A stretch of DNA of 64,000 bases from an uncultured Paracoccaceae bacterium (GTDB taxonomy: Bacteria; Pseudomonadota; Alphaproteobacteria; Rhodobacterales; Rhodobacteraceae): NCBI GenBank assembly GCA_938005545.1, contig CALKXV010000005.1:62001-126000 (forward strand), in the 5' to 3' direction. Shown piece by piece: positions 19,731 through 30,179 of the stretch; the first letter of the stretch is position 1, and each line of letters starts with the position of its first letter. The notes below the pieces were generated by a model, which saw only the letters and a list, made by a program, of their open reading frames with translations, was not told the DNA's origin and did no database searches. The translations under genes and the position numbers were made by a program.

Positions 19731-20561
19731 TTATCCGACGAAAGCTTTTTCGACGACGTATTGTTTGGGGTCGCTGTTGGCGCCTTCTTCCAAGCCAAAA
19801 CTTTCTAAAGCCGCCTTCATATCCGTATTGAACGCCAGTGATCCGCAGACCATGCCACGGTCCGTTTCTGGGTTGATCCCGTCAATACCAAGATCAGCAA
19901 AGACCTTGCCGCTGGATAGGTTATCTGTGATCCGGCCCATGTTGGGGCTCTTTTCCTGTGTGGTTGTCGGGTAATACTTCAACTTGTCGGCGAACCCGTC
20001 ACCCATCAGTTCCGCCAGCATCTCATCCTTGCGAATACTGTCGATAAGATCGCGGCTATAGTTCAGTTCGGCCACATCGCGACAGGTGTGCATCATGATG
20101 ATCTCATCATAGCGGGCGTATGTGTCGGGATCGCGTAAAAGCGATGCAAAGGGCGCGAAACCAGTGCCCGTTGCAAATAGCCAAAGTCGTTTGCCGGGCA
20201 AAAGGGCGTCTAACACCAAGGTGCCCACGGGCTTCGGGCGCAGAATGATCTGGTTGCCCTCCTTGATGTGCTGCAATTTTGACGTCAACGGGCCATCGGG
20301 CACTTTGATCGAATAGAACTCCAGCTCATCGTCCCAAGCTGGTGAGGCAATCGAATAGGCACGCAACAGCGGTTTGCCGTTCTCGCCCATTAGGCCGATC
20401 ATTACGAACTCGCCGGAACGAAACCGCAAGCTGGCAGGTCGTGTTACACGGAACGAAAAAAGCCGGTCGGTCCAATGCTGGACTTGGGTCACAGTCTGGG
20501 CATCGGGCAAGGTAATTACTTTGGCGTTGGTTTCTGTCACAGGTGTTTGCTCGGTCATCAA
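19731..20561 (-). CDS. fpr: Ferredoxin--NADP(+) reductase
   Basis: FSFRVTRPASLRFRSGEFVMIGL, RAYSIASP, ATGTGFAPFASLLRD, AFVG C-terminus. Confidence 0.92.
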   Translation of the reverse strand: MMTEQTPVTETNAKVITLPDAQTVTQVQHWTDRLFSFRVTRPASLRFRSGEFVMIGLMGENGKPLLRAYSIASPAWDDELEFYSIKVPDGPLTSKLQHIKEGNQIILRPKPVGTLVLDALLPGKRLWLFATGTGFAPFASLLRDPDTYARYDEIIMMHTCRDVAELNYSRDLIDSIRKDEMLAELMGDGFADKLKYYPTTTQEKSPNMGRITDNLSSGKVFADLGIDGINPETDRGMVCGSLAFNTDMKAALESFGLEEGANSDPKQYVVEKAFVG

Positions 20562-20625
20562 TTCATCCGCCGGGCGTGCCGACGCCTCTCACTTAGAGAT
20601 TGTTAGTGTACAAGTAAACTGAGGC

Positions 20626-21036
20626 TTAGGCGCGCAGTCGATTTTGGTAATCGTGTGCCTTCCAGTTCGCGCGTGCCAACCACTGATTTTCAGGCTGGCG
20701 GGCGGCAAGGTCAGCATCGATTTCAACTTCGTCAAACCCCGTGCGCCGCGCCATCGCATATTGATCCGCGATGACATGGCCCTTGGCCCGAAGTCGCCCC
20801 GTGTAGCCTGCCAATCGCAAGGCGCGGGCAATGGTAAAGCCGCGACCATCAGCGAAAGACGGGAAATCTATGCGGATCATCGCAATGCTATCGAGATGCG
20901 GATACAAAAGTTCCGGGTCAGCGTCCGAGGTGAGATCCACACCAAGTCCGGCATCGTTGGCTGGCACTTGCCCAATGGGAGCAAAACCACCCGTCCAGTC
21001 GTCGCTTTCAAAACCGGTGTCGGTTACGATTGTCAT
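20626..21036 (-). CDS. DUF934 family protein
   Basis: IDFPSFADGRGFTIARALRLAGYTGRLRAKGHVIADQY; position next to cysH. Confidence 0.85.
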   Translation of the reverse strand: MTIVTDTGFESDDWTGGFAPIGQVPANDAGLGVDLTSDADPELLYPHLDSIAMIRIDFPSFADGRGFTIARALRLAGYTGRLRAKGHVIADQYAMARRTGFDEVEIDADLAARQPENQWLARANWKAHDYQNRLRA

Positions 21037-21785
21037 GCTGCGCGCTCCTCTGTTGCGCTGGGGGAGATCTTGCCATCCTCAAAGTGTATGCCGCATTCGG
21101 TTTTATTTTTGCCACGCCAACGACCGGCGCGCGCATCTTCGTCGTCTGCCACACGGGTTGTGCAGGTCGCACACCCGATCGAGGCATAGCCTTTGGCCAC
21201 CAAAGGATGCCGGGGCAGGCGGTTGTTTGTGATATAGTCGGCCAGATCTTCACGGGCAAAATGCGCCAACGGGTTGATCTTAATGCAGGTGTTGCCGTCG
21301 GCTTCGAAGAAGTTCAGCGACTGACGTTGGCCGCCGTGAAACCGCTTTCGTCCCGTAACCCACGCGTCGTAAGGCGCAAGGGCGCGCGCGAGCGGTTGGA
21401 TTTTGCGGATGTCGCAGCAGGCATCGGGATTGGTGCGGTGCAAGCCGTTGTTGGGATCTTTCAGAAACGTCTGATCCCGATCCGGGCGGATCATTTGCAC
21501 GTTGGTCAGGTGGAGCTTTTCAGCGACATCCTGTTGATACTCCAAGGTTTCTGGGAACAACATCTCGGTATCCAAGAACAAAACCGGGGTCGTGCGGTCG
21601 ATGACACTAAGCATGTGCAACAACACAACCGATTCTGCGCCAAAGGAGGACACAAGTGCAGTTTGCCCAACCATTGGGTCGTTCAAAGCGTGGCCCAACA
21701 CATCGGCTGCGGCGTGGTGCGCATAGCGGTGGTTTAGGTCGTCGACCCGTTCCGAGACAGGTAAAAGCGAGGCTTCAAGCGGCAT
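21033..21785 (-). CDS. cysH: Assimilatory adenylyl-sulfate (APS) reductase, CysH family
   Basis: CCDIRKIQPLARAL and CATCTTRVADDEDARAGRWRGKNKTECGIH; CC and CxxC pairs typical of Fe-S APS reductases; start at internal ATG (21785). Confidence 0.9.
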   Translation of the reverse strand: MPLEASLLPVSERVDDLNHRYAHHAAADVLGHALNDPMVGQTALVSSFGAESVVLLHMLSVIDRTTPVLFLDTEMLFPETLEYQQDVAEKLHLTNVQMIRPDRDQTFLKDPNNGLHRTNPDACCDIRKIQPLARALAPYDAWVTGRKRFHGGQRQSLNFFEADGNTCIKINPLAHFAREDLADYITNNRLPRHPLVAKGYASIGCATCTTRVADDEDARAGRWRGKNKTECGIHFEDGKISPSATEERAA

Positions 21786-23445
21786 GGGCACTCTCCTTTT
21801 CAGGGTAAAGCGCAACCTTGAAAGGAGCCATGCCGACACGGCGATAGGTCTCAAGAAAGATTTCTTCCGGGCCTTCGCGGTGCTCAAGATAGGCTTGAAC
21901 GATGCGCTCAATGGCAGGCACGATATCGTCGGCAGAAAATCCAGGACCGGCACGTTCACCAACAGCGGCTGTTTCGGTGGCATCACCACCCAACGTGATC
22001 TGATAGCTTTCAACGCCCGCGCGATCCAAACCCAGAATGCCAATGTGTCCTACGTGGTGGTGCCCACAAGCGTTGATGCAGCCTGAGATTTTCAACTTCA
22101 GCTCGCCGATCTCGTGCTCTAACTTTAAGTCGTCGAACCGGGTTGCGATTTCTTGTGCAATCGGGATCGACCGGGCCGTCGCCAGCGCGCAGTAATCCAT
22201 TCCGGGGCAGGCGATGATGTCGGAAATCAGGCCCACATTCGCTGTCGCCAAACCGTTGTCGCGCAGAACCGCATAAACCTCGGGAAGATCGGATTTATGG
22301 ATGTGGGGCAAAATGACATTCTGTTCGTGGCTGATGCGAAGTTCGTCGTGGCCAAAACGCTCGGCAATATCGGCTAGCACGCGCATCTGTTCTGACGTCG
22401 TGTCACCCGGTGTGGCACCATGGGCTTTGATCGAAACGGTGACAATCGCATAGCCCGGCGCCTTGTGTTCAGCGAGATTCGTATCGGTCCAGGCACGAAA
22501 CGCTCCGTTCTTGGAACGGGCTGCTTCATAGTCGGTCTCTGGTGCGCTCCGAAAAGCGGGTGGTGCAAAGGATTGTTCGATTTTTGCAAGTATTTCCTGA
22601 TCAAACCCTTTGAATTGCGCCCTGACTTGTTCGAAACGTGCATCTACACGTGTACGGAATTCGTCCAATCCATTCTCGGCCACGGTGATTTTGATCCGTG
22701 CTTTGTACTTGTTATCGCGACGGCCCAGCACGTTGTACACGCTGACGATGCTTTCCAGATAGGGCAACAGATGTGCTTGCGGCAGGAACTCACGAATGAC
22801 CTTGCCGATCATTGGTGTGCGGCCCAATCCGCCACCGACGATAACCTCATAGCCAGCTTCGCCCGCATCATTCCGCACCATCCGAAGGCCTATATCGTGG
22901 GCCTTGGTTACGGCGCGGTCGTTCGGCGACCCGGTTACGGCGACCTTGAACTTGCGTGGCAGGAACTGGAATTCGGGATGATCTGTTGACCACTGACGGA
23001 TCAGCTCGGCTACCGGGCGCGGATCAGCGATCTCATCGGCTGCGGCACCTGCGAAATGGTCGGCAGTCACGTTCCGAATGGTGTTGCCGCTGGTTTGTAG
23101 TGCATGCATTTCAACGTCAGCCAAGGCCTCAAGAATGTCTGGAACATCCTTTAGTTTCGGCCAGTTGTACTGGATATTCTGGCGTGTGGTGAAATGGCCG
23201 TAGCCTTGATCCCACTTGTCAGCGATCATCGCAAGTTGACGCATCTGGCGCGAATTCAGCGTGCCATAAGGGATCGCCACACGCAGCATGTAAGCGTGCA
23301 ATTGCAAGTAGAGACCGTTCATCAAACGCAGGGGTTTGAACTCGTCTTCCGTTAGGCTGCCGTCAAGCCGGCGTTCCACCTGAGCGCGGAATTGCGATAC
23401 CCGTTCGCGCACGAAGCCTTCGTCAAATTCGTTATATTTATACAT
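21775..23445 (-). CDS. cysI: Nitrite/sulfite reductase (sulfite reductase hemoprotein)
   Basis: ACPGMDYCALATARSIPIAQEI, ISGCINACGHHHVGHIGILG. Confidence 0.92.
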   Translation of the reverse strand: MYKYNEFDEGFVRERVSQFRAQVERRLDGSLTEDEFKPLRLMNGLYLQLHAYMLRVAIPYGTLNSRQMRQLAMIADKWDQGYGHFTTRQNIQYNWPKLKDVPDILEALADVEMHALQTSGNTIRNVTADHFAGAAADEIADPRPVAELIRQWSTDHPEFQFLPRKFKVAVTGSPNDRAVTKAHDIGLRMVRNDAGEAGYEVIVGGGLGRTPMIGKVIREFLPQAHLLPYLESIVSVYNVLGRRDNKYKARIKITVAENGLDEFRTRVDARFEQVRAQFKGFDQEILAKIEQSFAPPAFRSAPETDYEAARSKNGAFRAWTDTNLAEHKAPGYAIVTVSIKAHGATPGDTTSEQMRVLADIAERFGHDELRISHEQNVILPHIHKSDLPEVYAVLRDNGLATANVGLISDIIACPGMDYCALATARSIPIAQEIATRFDDLKLEHEIGELKLKISGCINACGHHHVGHIGILGLDRAGVESYQITLGGDATETAAVGERAGPGFSADDIVPAIERIVQAYLEHREGPEEIFLETYRRVGMAPFKVALYPEKESAHAA

Positions 23446-23447
23446 GT

Positions 23448-23753
23448 TTATACCCCTTCTACTTGCTTGCCATGGGCATAGTTTGATGGCCCGCGCGTGC
23501 GGAAATCCTCACGGAAATGGATCGGCTCAGGCCCGTTCCCTGTGTCTTTCGCATCGACCAGATAGGCGCCGACGACGACATCGGGTTGCGACATCGCAAA
23601 GAGCAAACGATCGTCTGCGACGGCTTCATCGGTGATCAATTCTGCTTCGGCCATATTGCGGGTCCAGCGGTCGTCGCGGGTCAACCAGATGGCGTCGCCT
23701 TCCAGAAGCGCGTTCGCGGTGACAACCTTCGGCGAAAAAGGGCGGCGGCTCAT
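23448..23753 (-). CDS. DUF2849 family protein
   Basis: KVVTANALLEGDAIWLTRDDRWTRNMAEAELI; located between cysG and cysI. Confidence 0.8.
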   Translation of the reverse strand: MSRRPFSPKVVTANALLEGDAIWLTRDDRWTRNMAEAELITDEAVADDRLLFAMSQPDVVVGAYLVDAKDTGNGPEPIHFREDFRTRGPSNYAHGKQVEGV

Positions 23754-25144
23754 AGGACAATCTCCTCAAGCGATTGCGTGATTGCGACGGCGTCGCGTGG
23801 TGCGAGACCATACAGAATAAGGGCAGGCCCGTTCATTTCGGCGTCTGCCAAGTCTTCGGGCAAGTGCGATAGTTGTGACGCAACAATGCGCTGGTCGGGT
23901 CGCGAGACATTTTCCACAATTGTCACAGGGGTTTGAGCGGATGCGCCGTGCATCATCAGACGCCCTTGCAAGAACCGGGCCGATTTTTTGCCCATGTAGA
24001 TTGCAGCGACTTCGCCAGTTGCAGCGAGTGAACGCCAGTCTTGCTCGGCGTAGCCTTTGACATCGTGGCCGGTAATCAAGCGCACGCTCGAATTTCGGCC
24101 GCGACGTGTCAGGCTTTGGCCGATGCTTGCGACCGCTGCCGACGCCGAAGTGATGCCGGGGATTACGGAATAGGCAACTTCGCTGTCGATGCAGGCTTCA
24201 ATTTCTTCGTCCAAACGCCCGAATACAGTCGCATCGCCAGATTTCAGCCGTACAACGTGGTGGCCGTCAGCGGCGTGTTTTACCAGCATCGCATCAATGT
24301 CTTCCTGCGGTGTCGATGGGCCAAAACCTTCTTTTCCGGCGTCCACAATCAGCGCTTCGCGGCGCGCAAGTTCGAGAATTTCGGGTGTGATCAATCGGTC
24401 GTGGATCACAACATCGGCTTCGTGCAAGGCCTTGCGGGCTTTCACGGTCAGTAATTCAGGATCACCGGGGCCGGCACCGACAAAAGTGACGTGTCCGGGC
24501 TCTGCCGTCTTGCCAAGGTGCTTTGTATAAAGCGCGCCCAAGGCATCGCCCAACCCATCTTCGCCGTTTCGATCAAGCGCCTGTGGGCCAGCTTGAAAAT
24601 AATACTCTGACCAAAACGCACGACGTGCACGCCCCATCGGCAGGGCTTCGGCAAATTTGCGGAATAGTTTTCCAACGCGTGCCATCGTGCCCAATGCGCG
24701 TGGAAGCCGTTCTTCCAGATCAGCTTTGATCGCACGGGCCAGAACCGGGGCTGCGCCTTCTGTCCCAATTGCGATGGTCACAGGATCGCGGTCGACGATT
24801 GCCGGGGTGATGAAGTCTGAGTTTCCCAAATTGTCGACGTGGTTAACCAAGACACCAGCAGCCCGTGCAATGTCTGTGACAGCTTGGTCGGCGTTCTCGT
24901 CATCATTTGCGGCGTAAACCAGAACGGCGTGGATCGCGTCGTTTGGCTCGAATACGCGCTCGACAAGTTCCAACTGACCGGATTTGGCCCAAGACTTGAT
25001 CTCTGGCAACGCATCTTTGGCGTAAACCACGATGTTTGCTTCTGTTTTCAACAACAGGCGCAGCTTGGCCAAAGCGGCATCGCCACCGCCTGAAACTGCG
25101 ATTTTGCGGTCCTCGACGGACAGGAAAATTGGAAAGTGCTTCAT
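23750..25144 (-). CDS. cysG: Siroheme synthase / uroporphyrinogen-III C-methyltransferase
   Basis: VTFVGAGPGDPELLTVKARKALHEADVVIHDRL; N-terminal precorrin-2 dehydrogenase domain. Confidence 0.94.
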   Translation of the reverse strand: MKHFPIFLSVEDRKIAVSGGGDAALAKLRLLLKTEANIVVYAKDALPEIKSWAKSGQLELVERVFEPNDAIHAVLVYAANDDENADQAVTDIARAAGVLVNHVDNLGNSDFITPAIVDRDPVTIAIGTEGAAPVLARAIKADLEERLPRALGTMARVGKLFRKFAEALPMGRARRAFWSEYYFQAGPQALDRNGEDGLGDALGALYTKHLGKTAEPGHVTFVGAGPGDPELLTVKARKALHEADVVIHDRLITPEILELARREALIVDAGKEGFGPSTPQEDIDAMLVKHAADGHHVVRLKSGDATVFGRLDEEIEACIDSEVAYSVIPGITSASAAVASIGQSLTRRGRNSSVRLITGHDVKGYAEQDWRSLAATGEVAAIYMGKKSARFLQGRLMMHGASAQTPVTIVENVSRPDQRIVASQLSHLPEDLADAEMNGPALILYGLAPRDAVAITQSLEEIVL

Positions 25145-25167
25145 ATTGGCTCCGTTTCACCCATCAA

Positions 25168-25228
25168 TATAGAACAATTTCCCTCCAAATGGCAGTGATA
25201 CCTTGCGTTTAAGGACATATGTTCTATA
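25168..25228. promoter_or_regulatory. Candidate AsnC/Lrp operator: two inverted 9-bp half-sites
   Basis: TATAGAACA (25168-25176) and TGTTCTATA (25220-25228), perfect inverted repeat, centres 52 bp apart, between cysG and the AsnC gene. Confidence 0.65.
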
Positions 25229-25275
25229 AAGGCCGTGATTTGGAACAAAAACCGTCCGATTGGGGGATCAGTGGA

Positions 25276-25737
25276 ATGGCAGCACGAATTGACGACTTAG
25301 ATCGGAAAATCCTGCGCGAGTTACAGCGCGATGCCAGCCAGTCTCTGGACGATATCGCCAAGACAGTCGGTTCGTCGAAGACCCCGGTATGGAACCGGAT
25401 ACGCAAATTGCGTGAGTCTGGTGTGATCGGCCAACAGACGGTGGTGCTTGATGCGCAAGCCCTTGGTTTTGATGCGTGTTTCTTTGTTCTGATACGCACC
25501 TCGGCGCACGAAGCGGACTGGCAGGAAAAGTTTTTGCAAGCGCTCTTGTCGCGCCCAGAAGTGCTAGAAGCGCATCGCCTTGCAGGTGACATCGACTATA
25601 TCTTGAAAGTGCAGGTGAGGAACGCGCGCGCCTATGACGAGTTCTATCAAGCTCTGATCTCCGAGGTCCAGATTTACAATGTGACCGCGCTTCTGTCGAT
25701 GGAAGAAATCAAGTCGACCGTGTCTTTGCCGATTTAG
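25276..25737 (+). CDS. Lrp/AsnC family transcriptional regulator
   Basis: IDDLDRKILRELQRDASQSLDDIAKTVGSSKTPVWNRIRKLRESGVI; start placed at internal ATG (25276) rather than 25219. Confidence 0.9.
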   Translation: MAARIDDLDRKILRELQRDASQSLDDIAKTVGSSKTPVWNRIRKLRESGVIGQQTVVLDAQALGFDACFFVLIRTSAHEADWQEKFLQALLSRPEVLEAHRLAGDIDYILKVQVRNARAYDEFYQALISEVQIYNVTALLSMEEIKSTVSLPI

Positions 25738-26933
25738 GTTTCGACCATCAGGCGCTGAACCGCGTGAAAATGATAGCGATTGGCAATTTCGGGCGGCTCG
25801 ACAATCTTTAGGTTCGGGCAACGCGAAAAAAGCAGGGGAAGAACAATCTGCAATTCGAGCCGCGCCAGCGATGCACCGAGGCACGCATGGATCCCGGTGC
25901 CGAATGCAAGGTTGGAGCGTCGCGCGCGGAGAGGATCAAACCGGTCAGCATCCGGCCAAAGTGCATCGTCGTGACAGGCAGACCCCAAAAGACAACCGAC
26001 GGTTTGCCCCGCTGTAAATTCGTTATCAAGAATATGAACATTTTCATAGACATAACGGTTGAACATATGGAGCGGTGGCGCAAAGCGCAGGCATTCTTCG
26101 ACTGTGTTCGCGATGTTTGTGGGATGGAGCAGTCGCGCGCGTTCTGGATGATGTGCCAAGAGGTTGATGGCGTGCGCAATCGTGTGGACCGAAGCTTCGT
26201 GGCCTGCATTCAGCATCAAAATCACAGTCGAAATCAGTTCCTCGCGCGACGCGATGTCACCGTCTTTTTCAGCGCGCATCAAGGACGACAGGTAGTCGTC
26301 TCCAATCGGGGTCTTTCGGCGATCGAGAACGCCAGTCAAATAGGTCGAAAATGCTTCTGCAGCAGTTTCGGCTTTCAGTTCGACACTGTAATTTCGGCCA
26401 GCTTCGTACATTGCGACCATGTCAGCAGACCAGCTTTTCAATCGGGGCGCCACGTCATTGGGAAGATTAAAAAACTGAGTGATAACAATGGTGGGTAGCG
26501 GTGTTGCGAAGTGTTCGAGAATATCAAAACATCCACTTGGGAAGCGATCAATCAGCGCATCTGTCGTACGGCTAACATGTGGTGCCATCGCCGCGATGCT
26601 GTTGCGGTCAAATCCTCGCATGGCCGCTCGTCGAAGACGGGTATGGTCGGGCGGTTCAATTTCCAGAAGGGAATGAGTTTCGAGCCTTTTGAAGGTTTTC
26701 AGATGAGTTTGGTTGTCTGACACTTGGTTTGCGGGTGGCATACGCCCTAACTTGGGATGTTTCATGACGCTGTTGCAGGCGACGTGCGTTGTCGCAACCG
26801 CCATGTCGTATTCCTCCCAGAATACGAAGTCCCCTAATGACCTGATTTTGTTGTAAAAATCATACGGATTTTCAACAAAAGAAGGATCTGTGGGGCTTTG
26901 GGAAACCTTCGGTATTTGCAACCCGTTGCTCAT
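25734..26933 (-). CDS. Cytochrome P450
   Basis: NAGHEASVHTIAHAINLL I-helix, NLAFGTGIHACLGASLARLELQI heme loop. Confidence 0.93.
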   Translation of the reverse strand: MSNGLQIPKVSQSPTDPSFVENPYDFYNKIRSLGDFVFWEEYDMAVATTHVACNSVMKHPKLGRMPPANQVSDNQTHLKTFKRLETHSLLEIEPPDHTRLRRAAMRGFDRNSIAAMAPHVSRTTDALIDRFPSGCFDILEHFATPLPTIVITQFFNLPNDVAPRLKSWSADMVAMYEAGRNYSVELKAETAAEAFSTYLTGVLDRRKTPIGDDYLSSLMRAEKDGDIASREELISTVILMLNAGHEASVHTIAHAINLLAHHPERARLLHPTNIANTVEECLRFAPPLHMFNRYVYENVHILDNEFTAGQTVGCLLGSACHDDALWPDADRFDPLRARRSNLAFGTGIHACLGASLARLELQIVLPLLFSRCPNLKIVEPPEIANRYHFHAVQRLMVET

Positions 26934-27092
26934 AATTATTAAGGATACTTATTCAACGTTACGCTCAACTGGTTCTTTTGGACAGGTAACTCTAGAAACG
27001 TTGGCACAAGTTTAGCTCGGCACAGGGGTTGAGCCGGGTGTTGGTGATGTGTCAAGCACGCTGCAAGCCCTTTTGGAAAAAGGTGAGGCATC

Positions 27093-28106
27093 ATGAGCGG
27101 CCTGTTGGCACTTCTCGACGACGTTGCGGCGATCGTCAAATTGACGGCAACACAGTTGGATGACTTGGCAAGCCAAACCGCCAAAGTTGGTGCCAAAGTC
27201 GGTGCGACTGTTTTGGACGATGCCGCAAAAGCCGGGGCCAAAGCTGCGGGCGTGGTCATCGACGACGCTGCCGTTACGCCCAAGTATGTGACCGGCCTGC
27301 CTGCCGCCCGCGAGTTGCCGATCATCTGGAAAATTGCGCGCGCTTCGTTTTTCAACAAGCTGGTGATCCTTTTACCTGCGGCTCTGCTGCTGGATGCATT
27401 TTTGCCATGGCTTGTCACACCGATGTTGATGTTGGGCGGGTGTTATCTGTGTTTCGAAGGGGCCGAAAAGATTTGGCATATTTTGTATCCGCATCCCGAA
27501 AGCAAAGCTCAGGTCGCCGAGGTGATCGATGCGGCCCACTTGGAAGAGCAAAGGGTAAAAGGCGCGATCAAGACCGATTTCATTCTGTCGGCTGAGATCA
27601 TGACGATTTCATTGGCGGCGATTGAAACAGATAGTCGACTGAGTGCCGGAATCGTTTTGGCGGTCGTGGCTATCGGAATAACCGCGTTGGTTTATGGCAC
27701 GGTTGCGATCCTGGTAAAAATGGACGACGCGGGCCTGAAGCTCAGCCAAATCGGACGGGTGGAAGCGGTGCGCAGCTTTGGTCGTGGCATTGTAAAGTTC
27801 ATGCCGACGCTGATGATGATCATTGCAACAATCGGGACGGCGGCGATGCTTTGGGTTGGTGGCAATATCATCGTACACGGGGTGGACGTGTTGGGCTGGC
27901 ACTGGCCCTATGAAACGATCAAAGGCATTGCAACGTCGGTATCAGATAGCCTTGGCGTGGCGAAAGGCTTTGTCAAATGGGTCGTGACGGCGACGTTGGA
28001 TGGCATCCTGGGGCTGGCGCTTGGGCTTATCTTGATCCCCATCGTCACCCGTTTGATCGTGCCCGTCTTTTCGATATTTTTCCCCGAAAAACAAGCAGCT
28101 CACTAA
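27093..28106 (+). CDS. DUF808 family (YedI-like) membrane protein
   Basis: SGLLALLDDVAAIVKLTA, GAKAAGVVIDDAAVTPKYVTGLPAARELPIIWKIA. Confidence 0.9.
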   Translation: MSGLLALLDDVAAIVKLTATQLDDLASQTAKVGAKVGATVLDDAAKAGAKAAGVVIDDAAVTPKYVTGLPAARELPIIWKIARASFFNKLVILLPAALLLDAFLPWLVTPMLMLGGCYLCFEGAEKIWHILYPHPESKAQVAEVIDAAHLEEQRVKGAIKTDFILSAEIMTISLAAIETDSRLSAGIVLAVVAIGITALVYGTVAILVKMDDAGLKLSQIGRVEAVRSFGRGIVKFMPTLMMIIATIGTAAMLWVGGNIIVHGVDVLGWHWPYETIKGIATSVSDSLGVAKGFVKWVVTATLDGILGLALGLILIPIVTRLIVPVFSIFFPEKQAAH

Positions 28107-28173
28107 AACCTAAGCTGTTTTGGCATTCTGACCAATTGACGAACGTGTCAGTGGATTGCCGTCTTGCCTAAGG

Positions 28174-29994
28174 CTAACCGCCGGCGCGTGCGTGGCGTTT
28201 GCGTTCGTGCGGATCAAGGTAGCGTTTGCGCAGCCGGATCGCATTTGGGGTGACTTCAACCAATTCGTCGTCGTCAATATAGGCGATAGCCTGTTCCAAA
28301 GATTGTCGGATTGGTGTTGTCAGGCGGACGGCTTCGTCGGTTCCTGATGCACGCACGTTTGTCAGCTTTTTACCTTTGAGCGGGTTCACTTCCAGATCGT
28401 TTTCCCGGGAGTGTTCGCCGATCACCATGCCGCCATAGACGTCTTCCTGCGCGCCGATGAACATGCGACCGCGATCTTCCAAGTTGAAAAGGGCGAAAGG
28501 CACGGATTTGCCGGCCTCCATCGAGATCAAAACGCCAGCCCGGCGACCGGGGATCGATCCGCGCCAGGGTTCCCACGCGTGGAAAACACGGTTCAACACG
28601 CCCGTGCCACGGGTGTCAGTCAGAAATTCGCCGTGATACCCGATCAGTCCGCGCGATGGAACATGGGCGACAATGCGGGTTTTGCCAGCGCCTGCCGCTT
28701 TCATCTCAACCATTTCGCCGCGTCGGGCACCGGTGATTTTTTCAATGACGGCACCTGAATAACTGTCGTCGACATCGATTGTGACTTCTTCGATCGGCTC
28801 GTTGCGTACCCCGTCGATTTCGCGGGTTAGCACTTGCGGGCGCGAGATCGAAAGCTCAAACCCCTCGCGGCGCATGTTTTCGATCAACACGCCCATCTGG
28901 AGTTCGCCACGGCCCGAGACAACAAAAGCCTCACCGCCCGGAGTGTCTTCGATCTTGATGGCGACGTTGCCCTCGGCTTCTTTCATCAAACGCTCGCGGA
29001 TGACGCGGCTTTGCACCTTTTTGCCATCGCGACCGGCAAGGGGGCTGTCGTTAATTCCGAAGGTCACAGAAATAGTTGGCGGATCAATCGGTTGCGCTTC
29101 AAGCGGCTTATCAACAGCCAGCGCGCAGATGGTGTCTGAAACGGTCGACTTTGACATACCCGCAAGGCTGACGATGTCTCCGGCTGTGGCTTCGTCAATG
29201 TCTTGTTGCCCGAGGCCTCGGAAAGCCTGAATGCGGGTACAGCGGAATTGTTCGATTTTTTGACCCATGCGAGACAAGGCCTGAACGGTGCTTCCGACTT
29301 TCAGCTTGCCGCTTTCAACGCGGCCCGTCAGCACACGGCCAACAAAAGGATCAGCAGACAGCGTTGTTGCAAGCATGCGGAAATCACTATTGATATCAGC
29401 CAGTTGGCGTGGGGCAGGGACGTGGTTGACCACAAGATTAAAGAGCGCATCGAGGTCCTTTTGGGGCCCGTTTTCTTCGGCGTCCGCCCAACCCGACCGG
29501 CCAGAGGCATAAAGATGAGGGAAATCGAGCTGTTCTTCTGATGCGTCCAAAGCTGCAAACAGATCAAACACTTCGTCCAATGCACGATCGGGTTCAGCGT
29601 CGGGCTTGTCGACTTTGTTCAACACAACAATGGGGCGAAGACCAAGCGCCAGCGCTTTGGCTGTGACAAACTTGGTTTGAGGCATCGGCCCTTCGGCGGC
29701 GTCCACCAGCAGGACGACACCATCGACCATGGACAGGATACGTTCGACTTCACCGCCAAAATCGGCGTGACCGGGTGTATCAACGATGTTGATACGTCTT
29801 CCATGCCATTCAACGCTGGTGGCCTTCGCAAGAATGGTGATTCCGCGTTCACGTTCCAGATCGTTCGAATCCATCGCACGTTCAGACACCGCTTCGTTGG
29901 CGCGGAACGTGCCGGATTGGTTGAGCATGGCGTCCACGAGGGTGGTTTTGCCATGGTCGACGTGGGCGATGATCGCGATATTGCGAAGGTCCAT
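28174..29994 (-). CDS. typA: Ribosome-associated GTPase TypA/BipA
   Basis: [36 protein letters not shown]. Confidence 0.97.
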   Translation of the reverse strand: MDLRNIAIIAHVDHGKTTLVDAMLNQSGTFRANEAVSERAMDSNDLERERGITILAKATSVEWHGRRINIVDTPGHADFGGEVERILSMVDGVVLLVDAAEGPMPQTKFVTAKALALGLRPIVVLNKVDKPDAEPDRALDEVFDLFAALDASEEQLDFPHLYASGRSGWADAEENGPQKDLDALFNLVVNHVPAPRQLADINSDFRMLATTLSADPFVGRVLTGRVESGKLKVGSTVQALSRMGQKIEQFRCTRIQAFRGLGQQDIDEATAGDIVSLAGMSKSTVSDTICALAVDKPLEAQPIDPPTISVTFGINDSPLAGRDGKKVQSRVIRERLMKEAEGNVAIKIEDTPGGEAFVVSGRGELQMGVLIENMRREGFELSISRPQVLTREIDGVRNEPIEEVTIDVDDSYSGAVIEKITGARRGEMVEMKAAGAGKTRIVAHVPSRGLIGYHGEFLTDTRGTGVLNRVFHAWEPWRGSIPGRRAGVLISMEAGKSVPFALFNLEDRGRMFIGAQEDVYGGMVIGEHSRENDLEVNPLKGKKLTNVRASGTDEAVRLTTPIRQSLEQAIAYIDDDELVEVTPNAIRLRKRYLDPHERKRHARAGG

Positions 29995-30179
29995 AAGATA
30001 CTGCTCCGGGGTGGTTTGAGCGGCACTTAGCTGTTTCGTGGCAAGCGGTCCAGCACTTAGATTGTGCAGGTGCAGAAAGAGAGTGTTTTCTGACGAATTC
30101 AGCCGATTTTCGTTTGATTTGCACTAAACAGTGCAACGGTCTTATGGAATCCGCCGGTGTATCTCTTTTGGGGCGTGCT

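Noticed and set aside
30119-30136. TTGCAC-taaaca-GTGCAA dyad between typA and the TRAP permease
   Set aside because: Short 6-bp arms; could be an operator or weak terminator, insufficient evidence
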